Below are positions 1-6,157 of a DNA stretch of 7,315 nt, one piece after another. This DNA comes from CAZADH01 sp964483805 (lineage in GTDB: Bacteria > Muiribacteriota > Ozemobacteria > Ozemobacterales > Ozemobacteraceae): the NCBI GenBank assembly GCA_964483805.1, contig CAZADH010000300.1:1-7315 (forward strand), written 5' to 3'. Each line of letters opens with the position of its first letter. Position 1 is the first letter of the stretch. Made by a program: the position numbers and the translations under genes. Below the pieces are notes generated by a model that did no database searches, was not told where the DNA came from, and worked only from the letters and a program-made list of their open reading frames with translations.

Positions 1-214
1 CCTCGAGCGCCAGATCGTTCGGCAGGGCTGCCACTGGGGCGGTGACAAGTGCCGGAGTGGAGGCGGATGCGGCTGCCGGCGTCGCGGCGTTGGCCGGCGC
101 GGCTGTGGTCATGCCGAGAATGACCCAGGCCACGGCAAGAACGGCAAACATTGGGGGCGCGTCGATACCACGCCCTCGTCGGTTCGCGTCGCGGGAAGTC
201 TGAATGTAATACAT
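1..214 (-). CDS. Exported protein of unknown function, N-terminal part only (gene D)
   Basis: This open frame begins at an ATG at 214-212 and is still open at the left edge, giving 71 residues. A good Shine-Dalgarno site (AGGAG, complement of 223-227) lies 8 nt before the ATG, which fixes the start. The protein opens with a basic stretch (residues 8-16, SRDANRRGR), then a hydrophobic core at about residues 22-35 (MFAVLAVAWVILGM), then APANA followed by AT. That is a convincing signal peptide with likely cleavage after ANA, near residue 43. The mature start is rich in Ala, Pro, Ser and Thr, typical of a linker after a signal peptide. No cysteine or lipobox is visible. It follows gene C on the same strand after a 75-bp gap holding a strong hairpin, so it may be a later gene of the same operon with reduced or separate expression. 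The family cannot be recognised from this fragment. Confidence 0.72.
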   Translation of the reverse strand, partial: MYYIQTSRDANRRGRGIDAPPMFAVLAVAWVILGMTTAAPANAATPAAASASTPALVTAPVAALPNDLALE

Positions 215-236
215 TGTATGTTCTCCTGAAAAGGGG

Positions 237-269
237 CGCCGCCGGGCCCCGAAAAGGCACCCGGCGGCG
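237..269 (-). terminator. Strong GC hairpin between genes C and D; partial terminator or attenuator
   Basis: There is a perfect 10-bp inverted repeat: CGCCGCCGGG at 237-246 and CCCGGCGGCG at 260-269. On the minus-strand RNA the 13-nt loop can pair a little further inside (CC with GG around a TTTTC loop). It begins 20 nt beyond the stop codon of gene C. In the direction of transcription the stem is followed by CCCC and only four T residues, so it is a poor intrinsic terminator by the usual rule. The ribosome binding site of gene D starts about 10 nt after the stem. It could be a leaky terminator, an RNA-stabilising 3' hairpin for the C message, or a translational control element for D. The hairpin is seen directly; the role is inferred. 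Confidence 0.5.
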
Positions 270-289
270 TTCATGGTCCGACTGACGAA

Positions 290-2998
290 TTACTTGTCGG
301 TGCGCTTGTCTTTGCTGTCGAGGGTCTGGGTCTGGAACTTGGCGTCGAGCACGTGCATATTGAAGCGCAGTTTGCGGGCGTTGGGCGCCTTGCCGCCTTC
401 CGGGATATCCCAACACACGGCGTCGACCTGATACCAACCCGGGTTGCGGAAGATGTGATTGAACTTGATGTTCGGGTCGAAGTTCATCAGATCCTTGCCG
501 GCGCTGTCGCGCACGATGGTCTCGGTCTTCTGCACGTTGCCATTCTCGTCGAGATACTCGAGCTGCTCTTTCTGGCCGGTCGGTTGCTTGTTCTCGTCGA
601 GCATGGCGACGGTCAGTTCGGTCTTCGAAATGCCCTGGTTGGGGCAGAAGCGGTTGACGTTGTCGAACGGCTTGAACTCGACGGCGATACGCTCGTCTTC
701 GAAGATCAACCGGTCGCGCACGGCCGGATTCGCGGTGTCGTCCGGAACCGTTTCGATCTGCACCATGGAGCCGTCGGCCTTCTTCACGGACCAGGACTTG
801 TCGGCCAGATCGAAATCGACGCCGCAGCCAAACGCATCGTACTGTTTGGTGTCGCCGCTCTTGTTGTCTTTCACGACCAGGGCCGAGCCATAGTCACCGT
901 CTTCGCCGCACGGGACCTGGATGTTGGTGGTGCCTCCACCGCGGTTCGAGATCGAGCAACCGCACATCGGCTGCGAGAAGGCGGCATCGTCATGGACCTT
1001 GATCAGGCCGTGCTGCGGCGCGCTGTTGCCACAACAGTTCGATACCTTCACTTCGGTCAGACAATCCGGCGCGCACTCGGTGCTCGAGTAGGCCAGATCG
1101 CGCTCCTTGATCGACTTCTTGCGGGCCAACGGATCGGTCGCATTCGGATCGACCAGCGGTTTCGACGGATCGTGCCACTCCTGCGAATTCATCGCGAAGT
1201 GCCGCGGCAGAATCGCGCGTTTGCCGGCGATGGTCCAGGTGCCGGACTTCACTTCTTTATTGCGGCCCGTGGCAGGGTCTTTGATGACCGGGTTCGGACT
1301 GGCTTCCGAGAGGTTCGATTTCTCGATGACAATCGGGCCCACCACGTAGCGACCTCGACCGTCCTCGCAACCGATACAAGTGAAGCGGGTCAGGTCGCGC
1401 GGCGCACCGGTCGGGTTCTTCTCGATATACTCTTTCATGGCCAACAGAGCTTCTTTGGCGCCCTTGGCCTGCGCCGTGTCCCGCGAGCTGATCTGGGCCA
1501 ACAGGTCGTTGAAGTTGGCGCAGTCCGTAACGACGTTGCCGCTCTTCCAGGCCGCGTTCAACTCGTCGGAATGCAGGCGCTGCGACCGGCCTTCATCGTT
1601 GTTGAGGATGTAGTAAACGATGCCCTTTTCCCAGGGGGCCATGAAGTTCGACGACCAGGCATTGAGCAGGCGGCGCTTCATGTGTTCTTTGATCTTCTCT
1701 TCGGGCTGCTTGCTCCAGTAGGGGTCACGTTGGGTATACCAAGTCTCGACCTTCGGGTTGTCGGCGCGACCGACGTAGGGGCCGTACACATCGTTGGCCG
1801 GCAGATACGTGAAGAACAACAACGGATTGGAGTTCGGCACGTTGGCGTCAAAGAACGGGTTGTCGATCTTGTACAGGTCGTCGAGGCCGATGTAATACTT
1901 GAACTCGGACGACAGTTGCGACGAGGCCTGAACGGCATTGGGGTTGTCATCGGTGTACGACGTCTTCATGTCGCCGACCCAGCCGCCGACCGAACCGTGC
2001 ATGATGTCGCCCTTCACATCGATCGACTTGATGTCGGGAATCGCGTGGTCTTCGACGTAGGCGAGGGTGTAGGCCGACAACTGGCTCTCGCTGATGCCGT
2101 TCACATTGACCTTGAGGTTCCAGAAACCGGTGAACGCGTTCGGAACCGGGTTCTTCACCTGGTCTTTAACGAAGGTTGCCGGCACCTGATCGCTATTCAA
2201 TGTGACCGTGCCGGGGAGGTTGGCCGCGGTGTCGGGCGCCAGATCAGCGGTTGCTTCGGTGCGATCCGGGGGAGGATAGCCGGGGCCATTCGCCGTCAGA
2301 CCGGAAACCTCGGCGCGCTCGTAGGTCATGACCATGCCGATTTGCTGCAAGACGTTCGAACCGGCAACGGCATCACTGCCCTGAATCCCCGAGTCGAAGG
2401 CCGTCATGTGACGATTCGGATACAGCTTCTTTTCCCACAGTTCGGATTTGCTGGTCTTGTCTTCCGCCCACTCTTCGATGAACTTCATGCCGTAGCTGTC
2501 GGCACCGGCGAGGTTCATGAAGGGCGTCCACGGGTCGTTGCCCGAGGAACCGGGCACATTGGAGTCCGGATCTTCGTCGGTCTTTTCGGGCTTCTCGAAC
2601 GACCAGTGGTATTTCACATTCTTGAAAATGTACCACTTGCCCGTCGACTCTTCGCGAACCACGAACGGGAAGTTGGCCTTGGCCGAACCCACGTTACGGT
2701 AGATGCGCGCGTCTTTGGTGATCATGTTGTCTGCAGTACGCACCACGGGCGGCGGTTCGAGATATGGAACCCACAATGCGATCTGTGAACGGGGGTTCTC
2801 CTCCATGGCAGCAGGGCGGCGAACCTCGTTGGTGTCGATTTCGGTCGAAATCGCCCGGATCAACCGCTGAGAGAACTTGAGGTTCTGCGGGACATTCTGG
2901 ACATCAACGGCATAACCGGGACCCGAAAAGACCAACAGCAGGCCTGTACCCAGCGCCACCAACGTCGAACGCCAAAACGGAATCGATCGTGTGTTCAT
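290..2998 (-). CDS. Large exported protein of unknown family, cysteine-rich C-terminal half (gene C)
   Basis: The protein has 902 residues. The frame is open further upstream, but the ATG at 2998 is preceded by AAGGAGGG (complement of 3004-3011) at 5 nt. From there the protein begins with a textbook signal peptide: n-region MNTRSIPFWR, a hydrophobic stretch at 11-25, and cleavage after GYA at residue 30. I recognise no family. The first 492 residues contain no cysteine and are rich in Trp, Tyr, Asn, Asp and Pro, like a secreted beta-rich protein. The last 410 contain 13 cysteines (493, 541, 544, 642, 646, 655, 656, 679, 681, 697, 725, 785, 862), including CxxC, CxxxC, CC and CxC spacings. No CxxCH haem motif is present. 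Residues about 843-885 (hydrophobic strand, FRNPGWYQVDAVCWD, then a closing strand) resemble a PKD/Ig-like beta-sandwich. The tail is charged (DSKDKRTDK). No catalytic motif is visible. It follows the TPR gene B by 121 bp and probably belongs to the same operon. A structural, ligand-binding or metal-binding envelope protein is likely. Confidence 0.85.
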   Translation of the reverse strand: MNTRSIPFWRSTLVALGTGLLLVFSGPGYAVDVQNVPQNLKFSQRLIRAISTEIDTNEVRRPAAMEENPRSQIALWVPYLEPPPVVRTADNMITKDARIYRNVGSAKANFPFVVREESTGKWYIFKNVKYHWSFEKPEKTDEDPDSNVPGSSGNDPWTPFMNLAGADSYGMKFIEEWAEDKTSKSELWEKKLYPNRHMTAFDSGIQGSDAVAGSNVLQQIGMVMTYERAEVSGLTANGPGYPPPDRTEATADLAPDTAANLPGTVTLNSDQVPATFVKDQVKNPVPNAFTGFWNLKVNVNGISESQLSAYTLAYVEDHAIPDIKSIDVKGDIMHGSVGGWVGDMKTSYTDDNPNAVQASSQLSSEFKYYIGLDDLYKIDNPFFDANVPNSNPLLFFTYLPANDVYGPYVGRADNPKVETWYTQRDPYWSKQPEEKIKEHMKRRLLNAWSSNFMAPWEKGIVYYILNNDEGRSQRLHSDELNAAWKSGNVVTDCANFNDLLAQISSRDTAQAKGAKEALLAMKEYIEKNPTGAPRDLTRFTCIGCEDGRGRYVVGPIVIEKSNLSEASPNPVIKDPATGRNKEVKSGTWTIAGKRAILPRHFAMNSQEWHDPSKPLVDPNATDPLARKKSIKERDLAYSSTECAPDCLTEVKVSNCCGNSAPQHGLIKVHDDAAFSQPMCGCSISNRGGGTTNIQVPCGEDGDYGSALVVKDNKSGDTKQYDAFGCGVDFDLADKSWSVKKADGSMVQIETVPDDTANPAVRDRLIFEDERIAVEFKPFDNVNRFCPNQGISKTELTVAMLDENKQPTGQKEQLEYLDENGNVQKTETIVRDSAGKDLMNFDPNIKFNHIFRNPGWYQVDAVCWDIPEGGKAPNARKLRFNMHVLDAKFQTQTLDSKDKRTDK

Positions 2999-3003
2999 GG
3001 CTT

Positions 3004-3011
3004 CCCTCCTT
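3004..3011 (-). promoter_or_regulatory. Ribosome binding site that fixes the start of gene C
   Basis: AAGGAGGG on the minus strand lies 5 nt before the ATG at 2998. It is the strongest Shine-Dalgarno match in the window and rules in this start over the ATG at 3139, 47 codons further upstream in the same frame. The upstream extension is basic, would bury the signal peptide and would overlap the end of gene B. Confidence 0.85.
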
Positions 3012-3058
3012 GCCTCGCTCGATGCAACCGACAGATGTTTCCTGTATTGGTTACGCAC

Positions 3059-3077
3059 GAAACCCTGTTTGGGTTTC
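3059..3077 (-). other. Intercistronic hairpin between genes B and C
   Basis: GAAACCC at 3059-3065 and GGGTTTC at 3071-3077 form a perfect 7-bp stem with a 5-nt loop (AAACA on the minus-strand RNA). It lies in the 121-bp gap after gene B, about 60 nt before the start codon of gene C. No T-run follows in the direction of transcription, so it is not an intrinsic terminator. A role in mRNA processing or stability between two genes expressed at different levels is possible. Confidence 0.4.
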
Positions 3078-3089
3078 ACTCTCTTTCCA

Positions 3090-3095
3090 ATAATA
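3090..3095 (-). promoter_or_regulatory. Possible -10 element of an internal promoter for gene C
   Basis: TATTAT on the minus strand (5 of 6 matches to TATAAT) lies 25 nt after the stop codon of gene B and about 90 nt before the start codon of gene C. No good -35 is seen at the right distance; the candidate at 16 nt (TGCACG) is poor. A single AT-rich hexamer in a GC-rich genome can arise by chance, so this is only a candidate. The unusually long gap compared with the A-B overlap makes a separate promoter for C reasonable. Confidence 0.2.
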
Positions 3096-3119
3096 TCGCG
3101 ATTCCGGGTGACGTGCACC

Positions 3120-4739
3120 TTAACGTTGTTTGGTGCCAAAATTGTGCCGGATCTCGTCCATCAGTGCGTTCTCGCGTGCCTGTTCGGCCTGAAACTTGTT
3201 GATTCGCTCGTTGAAAGTCGCTGCATCTGGGTGTTTCGGGTTGACCGCGAGAATTTCCGAGTAAAGGCTGGCGGCGCCCAACCCATTGCTGTACGACTGG
3301 TACACGGCACGGTCGCTGGGTGTCGTGTTGGTGAAGGTGTTGCCCGGGAAAGTGTGCCCGACGCCGGCATAAATGTTCGCCAGCCGCTGCTTGGCTTCGA
3401 GGCCCCATTGGCCACCGTAGGCCGCGGCGCGCGAATACGCGGCAATGGCCTGCGGGATGTGTGCCTGCATCTCGTGTCGCATTCCGGTGAGCAGATGCAC
3501 GCGGGGATTGCCCGGATCGAGCTCGGCCGCGGTTTCGAGATGCACCCGCGCGCTCATGTCGTGGTTGCGGGGCAACTGCAATGCCACCAGGTCGAGGTGC
3601 GCATCGACGCAATTTGGATCGACGAGCACGGCGCGGTCGAACTGGACCGACGCTTCGATCACCCGATTCAGCTTCAATAGCGCCCGACCAAGCTTCACAT
3701 GGGCCATCGGATTCTTCGGTTCGAGCGACATTGCATCGCGATACATGGCCAGGGCTTCGTCGTTGCGCTTCAGCTCGAGCAGCGCATCGGCTTTGCCCCA
3801 AACCGGGCGCGGATCGGTGGTTTGCGCCGAGGCCGCCAACGAGAACGCAGCCAGTGCTTTGGCCCACTCGCCGCGCAGGAACTCGAGTTCGCCGAGCGCG
3901 AGGTTGGCCAGGAAGTGCTTGGGTTCCTTCGCCAGGATTGCCTGCAACAACTCGGCCGCCCGCTTCAGATCGGGTTTGCGCGTGAGGGTCAGGCTGCGGG
4001 CCAACGCAACCTTCTCGTCGGTGGTCAGCTTGTCGCCCCGGGTCTTGGCCAGTGCCTCGAGGGCCGTGCGAGCCCGGTCGTAATACTTGTCGCCAAGATC
4101 GATGAGGGTGAGACCGGCAAACGATTGCAGATCGGCATTGTCGGCTTCGGCATCGAGCGCTTTCAGAATCTCGGGACCGGCATATTGCCCCATGTTGTCG
4201 TCGAGATATGCGCGCGCCCTCGCGTAGTGATCGCGGGCCGCATCGGTCTTCAGCGACGCCAATGAATAGCGGTTGGTGTCGGTGGTGATGGCCGGGGCCA
4301 CTGGCCCTTCGCTGTTGCCCGGGGCCGGCTTGTCGCCACTGCCCGCGGATGGGGCATTTCCGGTGGCTGCCTGACCGGAACCCACGGTCGCCTCGCTGCC
4401 GCTGTCACTGCCGGGTGCAGCCGGCTTTCCAGCCGCTTTGCGCAGTTGCGCCGCACGCTCCCAGGCCTTCTTGGCCGGGTCGGTTTTGCCAATCGCGTTG
4501 AGCGCGTCGCCAAAACTCTGGAAAACCTCGATGGCACGCGGGTGCGACGGCAGCGCCTTCTGGAACGTGTCGATCACTTCTTTGTACGCCTTGGCCGCCT
4601 CGAGGTACTTTTTGGCGGTGAGCAACTGATTGGCGGCATCGATCTTCTGGTCGAGCAGCAGAGCCCAACCCACGCCGCCGGCCATGAAGATGACGGCAAC
4701 AGCCACAAGCAACGTTCGCGACCAGAAATTCGCACTCAT
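3120..4739 (-). CDS. Membrane-anchored tetratricopeptide repeat (TPR) protein (gene B)
   Basis: The protein has 539 residues. It begins with an uncleaved-looking N-terminal membrane segment (residues 9-29, TLLVAVAVIFMAGGVGWALLL) after a short n-region with one arginine, so most of it should lie outside the cytoplasm, tethered to the inner membrane. A first TPR-like helical block covers about 32-104 (AANQLLTAKKYLEAAKAYKE is typical). A disordered Gly/Ser/Pro/Ala linker follows at about 105-150. A second helical block from about 165 holds the clearest TPR units, near 275-305, 311-341, 345-375, 379-410 and 413-443, with the usual Leu/Gly, Tyr/Phe, Ala and Pro positions (EALAMYRDAMSLEPKNP). Another possible unit lies at 488-520. 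TPR arrays bind partner proteins; no enzyme domain is fused. The start overlaps the stop of gene A in ATGA, and AGGGAGG (4747-4753) lies 7 nt before the ATG. A scaffold for an envelope complex with A and C is the likely role. Confidence 0.9.
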   Translation of the reverse strand: MSANFWSRTLLVAVAVIFMAGGVGWALLLDQKIDAANQLLTAKKYLEAAKAYKEVIDTFQKALPSHPRAIEVFQSFGDALNAIGKTDPAKKAWERAAQLRKAAGKPAAPGSDSGSEATVGSGQAATGNAPSAGSGDKPAPGNSEGPVAPAITTDTNRYSLASLKTDAARDHYARARAYLDDNMGQYAGPEILKALDAEADNADLQSFAGLTLIDLGDKYYDRARTALEALAKTRGDKLTTDEKVALARSLTLTRKPDLKRAAELLQAILAKEPKHFLANLALGELEFLRGEWAKALAAFSLAASAQTTDPRPVWGKADALLELKRNDEALAMYRDAMSLEPKNPMAHVKLGRALLKLNRVIEASVQFDRAVLVDPNCVDAHLDLVALQLPRNHDMSARVHLETAAELDPGNPRVHLLTGMRHEMQAHIPQAIAAYSRAAAYGGQWGLEAKQRLANIYAGVGHTFPGNTFTNTTPSDRAVYQSYSNGLGAASLYSEILAVNPKHPDAATFNERINKFQAEQARENALMDEIRHNFGTKQR

Positions 4740-5785
4740 CGGAGGACCTCCCTGAATTGTCCGGTGGAATTGACTACCCGACCCGATACGACACAGCGAA
4801 TCGTACCGTTTCGTTCCATTGAAAATACTTTGCCTGTCTGCGTGCCGATCCAGAGGTGACCGGCAGGATCAGCGGCCAGTGATTTCAGACCGTCGCGGCG
4901 CGTCCAGGGTCCCCTGACCCGGGTCGTTTCGGCCCGGTTGACCAGCCACATGCCGTCGTCGCCGGCCACGGCAACGCTATTGCCCCACGGCACCACCGCA
5001 TGGATGTTGCCGGTCGTCCCGGGGCAGCGGCGGATGATGCCGGACGGCTCCGCCATGAGAAGCCCTTCGCCGGCCGTGCCGATGAACAGATGCGCGTCGG
5101 TGGCCAGCAGGCAATTCACCGTCGCCCCCATCCAATCATCGATAGGATGCTGCTTCTGCAGTATTTTCGCACTGTCGGTGGCGAGCCGGGTGAGGCCGCG
5201 CTCGGTGCCGACCCAGATGCCGGTGTCACAGAGAACAGTGTCGTTGACCCACTGTCCGAGGAGCCCGGATTCAGGCCCGAGCGCCTGCCAACGACCGCCC
5301 TCATACCGGGCCACGCCGCGCTCGACAGAGCCGAGCACCCAACAATCGGGACCGAGGACCAACAACCCATGCAAGAACGACATGCCCACGTAGGGTGGAT
5401 CGAGGCGCTGCCATTGCACCAGCTTGGGTGGCGCCGAGCCCACCGGTGGTGTGGGATCGATCTGCATCCGCCAGAAACCGTAGCCGGCCGTGGCAGCATA
5501 CAATGTATTGCCATGTTGCTGCAACCGGCTGATTTTGAGCAGGGGTGGGGCGTCGTCGCGCGCGTCGACCCGTTCGATGTGCCCGCGCACGTAATACCAG
5601 AGACCGCTGCCGAAAGTGCCGATCCAGACGCCGCCCAGACCATCGGGAAGCAGCGCCCGCACAACGAGCTCGATCGGCGGCATGCGCATCGGGCCCCCGG
5701 TGCCGGTCGCGGGGAGACCCAATACCGCCAATACCAGTGCGAGGCGCAGGCAGAGTTGTCGGTTTCGGCTTGTCTTCAGCGACAC
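4736..5785 (-). CDS. Exported single seven-bladed beta-propeller, Reg_prop-like (gene A)
   Basis: Read from the GTG at 5785, the protein has 349 residues and starts with a signal peptide: basic n-region (SLKTSRNRQ), hydrophobic core at about 11-24, then ATGTGG. The mature part carries seven copies of the blade motif of two-component-regulator propellers (W/F-I-G-T...G-L): near residues 52, 94, 148, 190, 233, 271 and 311, for example VWIGTFGSGLWYY, IWVGTERGLTRL, LFIGTAGEGLLMA and LWIGTQTGKVF. Spacing is about 38-54 residues, fitting one closed seven-bladed propeller. Family members are often the periplasmic sensor half of hybrid histidine kinases. Here there is no membrane segment, Y_Y_Y domain or kinase after it, so it is a stand-alone exported binding module. 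It is the first gene of the leftward group and is translationally coupled to B by ATGA. The start is uncertain: in-frame ATGs at 5887 and 5851 also exist. The one at 5851 has GAAGG 5 nt upstream but would give an unusually long n-region. Confidence 0.82.
   Translation of the reverse strand: MSLKTSRNRQLCLRLALVLAVLGLPATGTGGPMRMPPIELVVRALLPDGLGGVWIGTFGSGLWYYVRGHIERVDARDDAPPLLKISRLQQHGNTLYAATAGYGFWRMQIDPTPPVGSAPPKLVQWQRLDPPYVGMSFLHGLLVLGPDCWVLGSVERGVARYEGGRWQALGPESGLLGQWVNDTVLCDTGIWVGTERGLTRLATDSAKILQKQHPIDDWMGATVNCLLATDAHLFIGTAGEGLLMAEPSGIIRRCPGTTGNIHAVVPWGNSVAVAGDDGMWLVNRAETTRVRGPWTRRDGLKSLAADPAGHLWIGTQTGKVFSMERNGTIRCVVSGRVVNSTGQFREVLR
4741..4753 (-). promoter_or_regulatory. Ribosome binding site of gene B, overlapped by a self-complementary hairpin
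   Basis: The minus strand reads AGGGAGGTCCTCCG directly before the ATG of gene B. The Shine-Dalgarno sequence GGAGG is followed by its complement CCTCC, so GGAG can pair with CTCC around a 3-nt loop and hide the site. This sequence lies inside the last codons of gene A, and the stop of A overlaps the start of B. Ribosomes finishing A would open the hairpin, which fits translational coupling of the two genes. The palindrome is seen directly; its use is inferred. Confidence 0.5.
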
Positions 5786-5900
5786 GAGTTCAATGATACC
5801 GCTTCGGGTTGCGCATTTCCAGGGGACCGTTTTTTGCGCCCCGCGGACCATCTGAACCTTCGGGGCCGTTGCGCCGAGATCACCCATTGTCCGCTGTGAA

Positions 5901-5915
5901 CGAGGGTTTTCCTCG
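5901..5915 (-). other. Small hairpin in the probable leader of gene A
   Basis: CGAGG at 5901-5905 and CCTCG at 5911-5915 are a perfect 5-bp inverted repeat with a 5-nt loop (AAAAC on the minus-strand RNA). It lies 13 nt upstream of the ATG at 5887 and about 115 nt upstream of the GTG at 5785. It contains the only purine-rich stretch (GAGGAAAA) near the 5887 ATG. It is too short to be firm and could be chance. Confidence 0.25.
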
Positions 5916-5929
5916 GGTCGGCGATAGAG

Positions 5930-5958
5930 AAAATACGGTTCATGTCACCCAAAAAACA
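5930..5958 (-). promoter_or_regulatory. Possible promoter of the leftward group (genes A-D)
   Basis: On the minus strand TATTTT (complement of 5930-5935) is preceded at 17 nt by TGTTTT (complement of 5953-5958), giving a -10/-35 layout with a weak -35. Transcription would start near 5923. The -35 region and spacer lie inside the first units of the tandem array, so a protein bound to the array would directly affect this promoter. Both hexamers are poor enough that this stays a candidate. Confidence 0.22.
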
Positions 5959-6016
5959 TGTCACCAAAAAAACATGTCACCAACAAAACGTCACCGAAAA
6001 GATGACACCGAAAAAA
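5941..6016 (+). repeat. AT-rich tandem array of TGTCACC-type units, 16-bp period
   Basis: Five units can be aligned. Three are in exact 16-bp register: CATGTCACCCAAAAAA (5941-5956), CATGTCACCAAAAAAA (5957-5972) and CATGTCACCAACAAAA (5973-5988). Two are degenerate: CGTCACCGAAAAG (5989-6001) and ATGACACCGAAAAAA (6002-6016). Each unit is a conserved core ATGTCACC followed by an A-tract. The A-tracts make this the most AT-rich stretch in a GC-rich window. ACATGT is also self-complementary at the unit junctions. Phased A-tracts alternating with a fixed core suggest an iterated protein-binding site or bent DNA between divergent promoters. A remnant mobile-element end is an alternative, but no transposase lies in the window. 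Confidence 0.85.
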
Positions 6017-6102
6017 CTCTTTTGCCTCGCTTGCCTGCCGTTTTCTGACGTCTTTCGGTAAGATCGGTCGTGGCGCGACGATACCCTCGCTGGTAAGAAG
6101 AT

Positions 6103-6140
6103 GGCGCGATTCGCGCCCCGGCAGGGAGTGCCCGTTTTTT
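6103..6140 (+). other. Hairpin pair followed by a T6 tract upstream of gene E
   Basis: GGCGCG (6103-6108) and CGCGCC (6112-6117) form a perfect 6-bp stem with an ATT loop. A second weak stem follows: GGCA (6120-6123) with TGCC (6129-6132). After CG comes a run of six T (6135-6140). A stem plus T-run resembles an intrinsic terminator, but no gene on the plus strand lies upstream. It would matter only if a transcript starts further left, for example within the repeat array, in which case it could act as an attenuator for genes E and F. Alternatively the T-run is part of the promoter. Confidence 0.28.
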
Positions 6141-6148
6141 GGTAGAAT
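6140..6148 (+). promoter_or_regulatory. Possible extended -10 promoter element for genes E and F
   Basis: TGGTAGAAT fits the extended -10 pattern TGn followed by a TATAAT-like hexamer (TAGAAT, 5 of 6). A start of transcription near 6155 would be predicted. That would make the ATG at 6158 almost leaderless, which agrees with the lack of a Shine-Dalgarno site before it, or would give a leader of about 45 nt for the in-frame ATG at 6200. No -35 hexamer is evident at 17 nt. Confidence 0.3.
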
Positions 6149-6157
6149 TACAGAACC

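Larger units (their letters stand above)
5786..6157. other. Divergent intergenic region of 372 bp
   Basis: No convincing gene is present here. Several frames stay open, but they have low-complexity or arginine-rich translations and no ribosome binding site. The region separates the leftward group (A-D) from the rightward group (E-F) and must hold the promoters of both. Contents from left to right are a possible leader for gene A with a 5-bp hairpin, an AT-rich tandem array (5941-6016), a plain stretch, a 6-bp GC hairpin, a T6 tract and a -10-like element just before gene E. If gene A begins at 5851 or 5887, the left end of this interval is coding. Confidence 0.6.

Noticed and set aside
541..862. 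Haem-binding (CxxCH) interpretation of the cysteine clusters in gene C (genomic positions 410-1380)
   Set aside because: The coordinates given here are protein residues. The only CxxC is CIGCE, with Glu instead of His, and no CxxCH occurs anywhere in the protein.
353..2788. An 811-codon open frame on the plus strand antisense to gene C
   Set aside because: It mirrors gene C. Codon bias in GC-rich genes keeps the opposite frame free of stops. Its translation is rich in Arg, Val, Gly and His, with no signal peptide, ribosome binding site or domain, while gene C has all the marks of a real gene.
3107..3114. Copy of ACGTCACC (minus strand) in the B-C gap, matching the core of unit 4 in the tandem array
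   Set aside because: An isolated 8-base match without an A-tract or second unit is expected by chance at this scale. It is worth remembering only if the array proves to be an operator.
2999..3139. N-terminal extension of gene C to the ATG at 3139
   Set aside because: The extension overlaps gene B, is basic, lacks a good ribosome binding site and would bury the signal peptide. AAGGAGGG before the ATG at 2998 decides the start.
5000..5899. 299-codon plus-strand frame antisense to gene A
   Set aside because: It is a shadow of the propeller gene, whose seven regular blade motifs on the other strand are decisive.
5941..6016. CRISPR array
   Set aside because: Units are 16 bp and tandem, with only A-tracts between cores. 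There are no unique spacers and no cas genes.
5942..6061. Small plus-strand frame of 39 codons beginning MSPKKHVTKK
   Set aside because: It is the translation of the tandem array plus a short tail, has low complexity and no ribosome binding site.
6057..6147. Three GGTAAGA/GGTAGAA copies at 6057, 6092 and 6141
   Set aside because: Spacing is irregular (35 and 49 bp), the copies differ, and two of the three do not sit at a recognisable promoter distance from anything.
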